Below are positions 62,815 through 64,000 of a stretch of 64,000 nucleotides of DNA, one piece after another. The notes under the pieces are model-generated. The model searched no databases and had not been told where the DNA came from. It worked only from the letters and a program-made list of their open reading frames with translations. The stretch's first letter is position 1, and each line of letters begins with the position of its first letter. A program made the position numbers and the translations under genes. Source of the stretch: JAOPZW01 sp963835295 (GTDB lineage Bacteria; Actinomycetota; Thermoleophilia; Solirubrobacterales; Solirubrobacteraceae); NCBI GenBank assembly GCA_963835295.1, contig CAWIEX010000002.1, positions 496,001-560,000 of the forward strand. The letters run 5' to 3'.

Positions 62815-64000
62815 GTGGACATCCGTCTCTCCGAGCTCGTCTCGGCCCTTTCGCATGCCCTCGACGTCACCGGCGGCCAGCCGATGGGCCACGCCGAGCG
62901 CACCTGCCTCATCGGCCAGCGCCTGGCCGACGCGGTGGGCCTCGAGTCCGCGCAGCGCTCCTCGCTCTTCTATGCCCTCCTGCTCAAGGACGCCGGCTGC
63001 TCCACGACCGCGGCGCAGATCGCCACCACCTTCGGCGCCGACGACCAGCAGGTCAAGCGCGACAGCCGCCTGATCGATCTGCAACGGCCGCGCACGGCGC
63101 TCGGCTACCTGCGGCGCAATGTCGCGCCCGGCGCCCCGCTGCGCCAGCGGGCCCACCACCTGCGCGCCGTGGTGGCGATGAGCCGCGGTGGGGTCGACGA
63201 GCTCGAGCGCATGCGCTGCGAGCGCGGCGCCGACATCGCGCGCGGCATCGGCCTCGATGAGGACGCCGCGGCCGCCATCACCCAGCTCTTCGAGCACTGG
63301 GACGGCCACGGCCACCCGGGCGAGCGCGCGGGCGCGGAGATCTCGCTGCTGGCCCGCATGGCCTGCCTGTCGCAGACGATGGAGGTCTTCTGGCAGCAGG
63401 GCGGCGCGGCCGCCGCCTGCGACGTGGCCCGCGCGCGGCGCGGCACCTGGTTCGACCCGGCTCTCGTCGACGCCGTGGACGAGCTCGAGCGCGACGTCTG
63501 CTTCTGGGCGTCGCTCGAGACACCCGACGTGCAGGCCGTCGAGCCCGCCGACCGCGTGCTGCGCGCCGACGACGCGCGCCTGGACCGCGTCGCCGAGGCC
63601 TTCGCGGGCATCGTCGACGCCAAGTCGCCCTTCACCGCGCGCCACTGCGAGGGAGTGGCCGAGATCGCCGACGGCATCGCCGCCACGATGGGCCTCGACG
63701 ACGCGACGCGCCGGCTCCTGCGCCGTGCCGCGCTCCTGCACGACCTGGGCAAGCTCGGCGTCTCGAACCTCATCCTCGACAAGGCCGGCCCGCTGACCGA
63801 CGGCGAGTGGGCCGCGGTGCGCCGCCACCCGCGGCTGTCGATGATCATCCTGCGCGCCGTGCCGGCCCTCGCCCCCGTAGGGCGACTGTCGGCCACCCAC
63901 CACGAGCGCCTGGACGGCAGCGGCTATCCGTACGGGCTCACCGCGAGCGAGCTCAAGCTCCCCGACCGAATCCTCCAGGTCGCCGACGTGACCGACGCGC
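62815..64000 (+). CDS. Tandem HD domain protein, HD-GYP-like, 3' end beyond the window
   Basis: At least 395 residues. The N-terminal HD-like domain (GHAERTCLIGQRLADAVGLE) has KDAG where the metal-binding HD would be, so it looks inactive. The second domain is canonical: HCEGVAEIADGIAATMGL, AALLHDLGKLGVSNLILDK, ATHHERLDGSGYPYGL and LPDRILQVADVTDA. HD-GYP domains hydrolyse cyclic dinucleotides such as c-di-GMP. GTG 62815 is the start (VDIRLSELVSAL). Confidence 0.88.
   Translation, partial: MDIRLSELVSALSHALDVTGGQPMGHAERTCLIGQRLADAVGLESAQRSSLFYALLLKDAGCSTTAAQIATTFGADDQQVKRDSRLIDLQRPRTALGYLRRNVAPGAPLRQRAHHLRAVVAMSRGGVDELERMRCERGADIARGIGLDEDAAAAITQLFEHWDGHGHPGERAGAEISLLARMACLSQTMEVFWQQGGAAAACDVARARRGTWFDPALVDAVDELERDVCFWASLETPDVQAVEPADRVLRADDARLDRVAEAFAGIVDAKSPFTARHCEGVAEIADGIAATMGLDDATRRLLRRAALLHDLGKLGVSNLILDKAGPLTDGEWAAVRRHPRLSMIILRAVPALAPVGRLSATHHERLDGSGYPYGLTASELKLPDRILQVADVTDA

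Overview
The window is very GC-rich, with strong G/C third positions, many 1- to 8-base start/stop overlaps (ATGA, GTGA, TTGA), GTG and TTG starts, four tRNAs lacking an encoded CCA, a CGAAC-N4-GTTCG SOS box, a VKOR-DsbA pair, a CsoR-type metal sensor and ordinary actinobacterial housekeeping genes. I infer a high-GC actinobacterium, most likely of the Thermoleophilia/Solirubrobacterales type. That placement is inference; no rRNA is present to test it.

Layout. 1-6.8 kb: a ureide/purine-breakdown cluster (two M20 amidohydrolases around an allantoinase) divergent from a three-subunit molybdenum hydroxylase. Both the allantoinase and the Mo subunit carry an apparent single-base frameshift. 6.8-13.8 kb (all minus): histidine kinase, M24 peptidase, aconitase, VapBC, VKOR and DsbA in a tightly overlapped row. 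14-16.2 kb: anti-sigma-like kinase, NlpC/P60 lipoprotein and a sigma-70-family factor with a good promoter. 16.5-23.8 kb: a beta-glucoside uptake and hydrolysis operon (lipoprotein, two permeases, two GH1 glucosidases) under a LacI-family repressor with visible operators. Its ATPase gene is missing except for a 15-codon vestige. 23.9-31.1 kb: membrane proteins, DUF2237, an FG-GAP secreted protein, PspC, a coiled-coil protein, an ECF sigma factor, an adenylate cyclase and an NTF2-like exported protein. 31.2-39.4 kb: a tRNA-rich stretch (Asp, Val, Glu, Lys) with tRNA 3' relics, a P450 fragment, a CsoR-regulated metal permease, two SDRs and an SOS-box HTH/HNH protein. 39.3-44.2 kb: MFS pump with HxlR regulator, ferritin-like protein with histone-like tail, SF2 helicase and YciI. 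44.2-62.3 kb: purine biosynthesis genes on the minus strand (purH, purN, purF, purLQSC) interspersed with RidA, RecQ, an MMPL pump, a two-component system, a secreted repeat protein and a palindromic repeat element. The window ends inside an HD-GYP-like gene.

How it works together. IMP synthesis (purC, S, Q, L, F, N, H) and purine-ureide breakdown occur in one window. Three local regulators sit beside their probable targets with readable operator palindromes: LacI with the glucoside operon, HxlR with the MFS pump, and CsoR with the metal permease. The HTH/HNH gene appears to be under LexA.

Most promising for a second look: the SOS-box tandem-HNH protein wedged between tRNA-Glu and tRNA-Lys; the roughly 320-bp palindromic element at 56.7-57.05 kb; the tRNA-Asp relic bounding a 780-bp segment; the ATPase-less sugar transporter; the VapBC module whose candidate operator covers the antitoxin start; and purH, whose conserved frame has no standard start codon.
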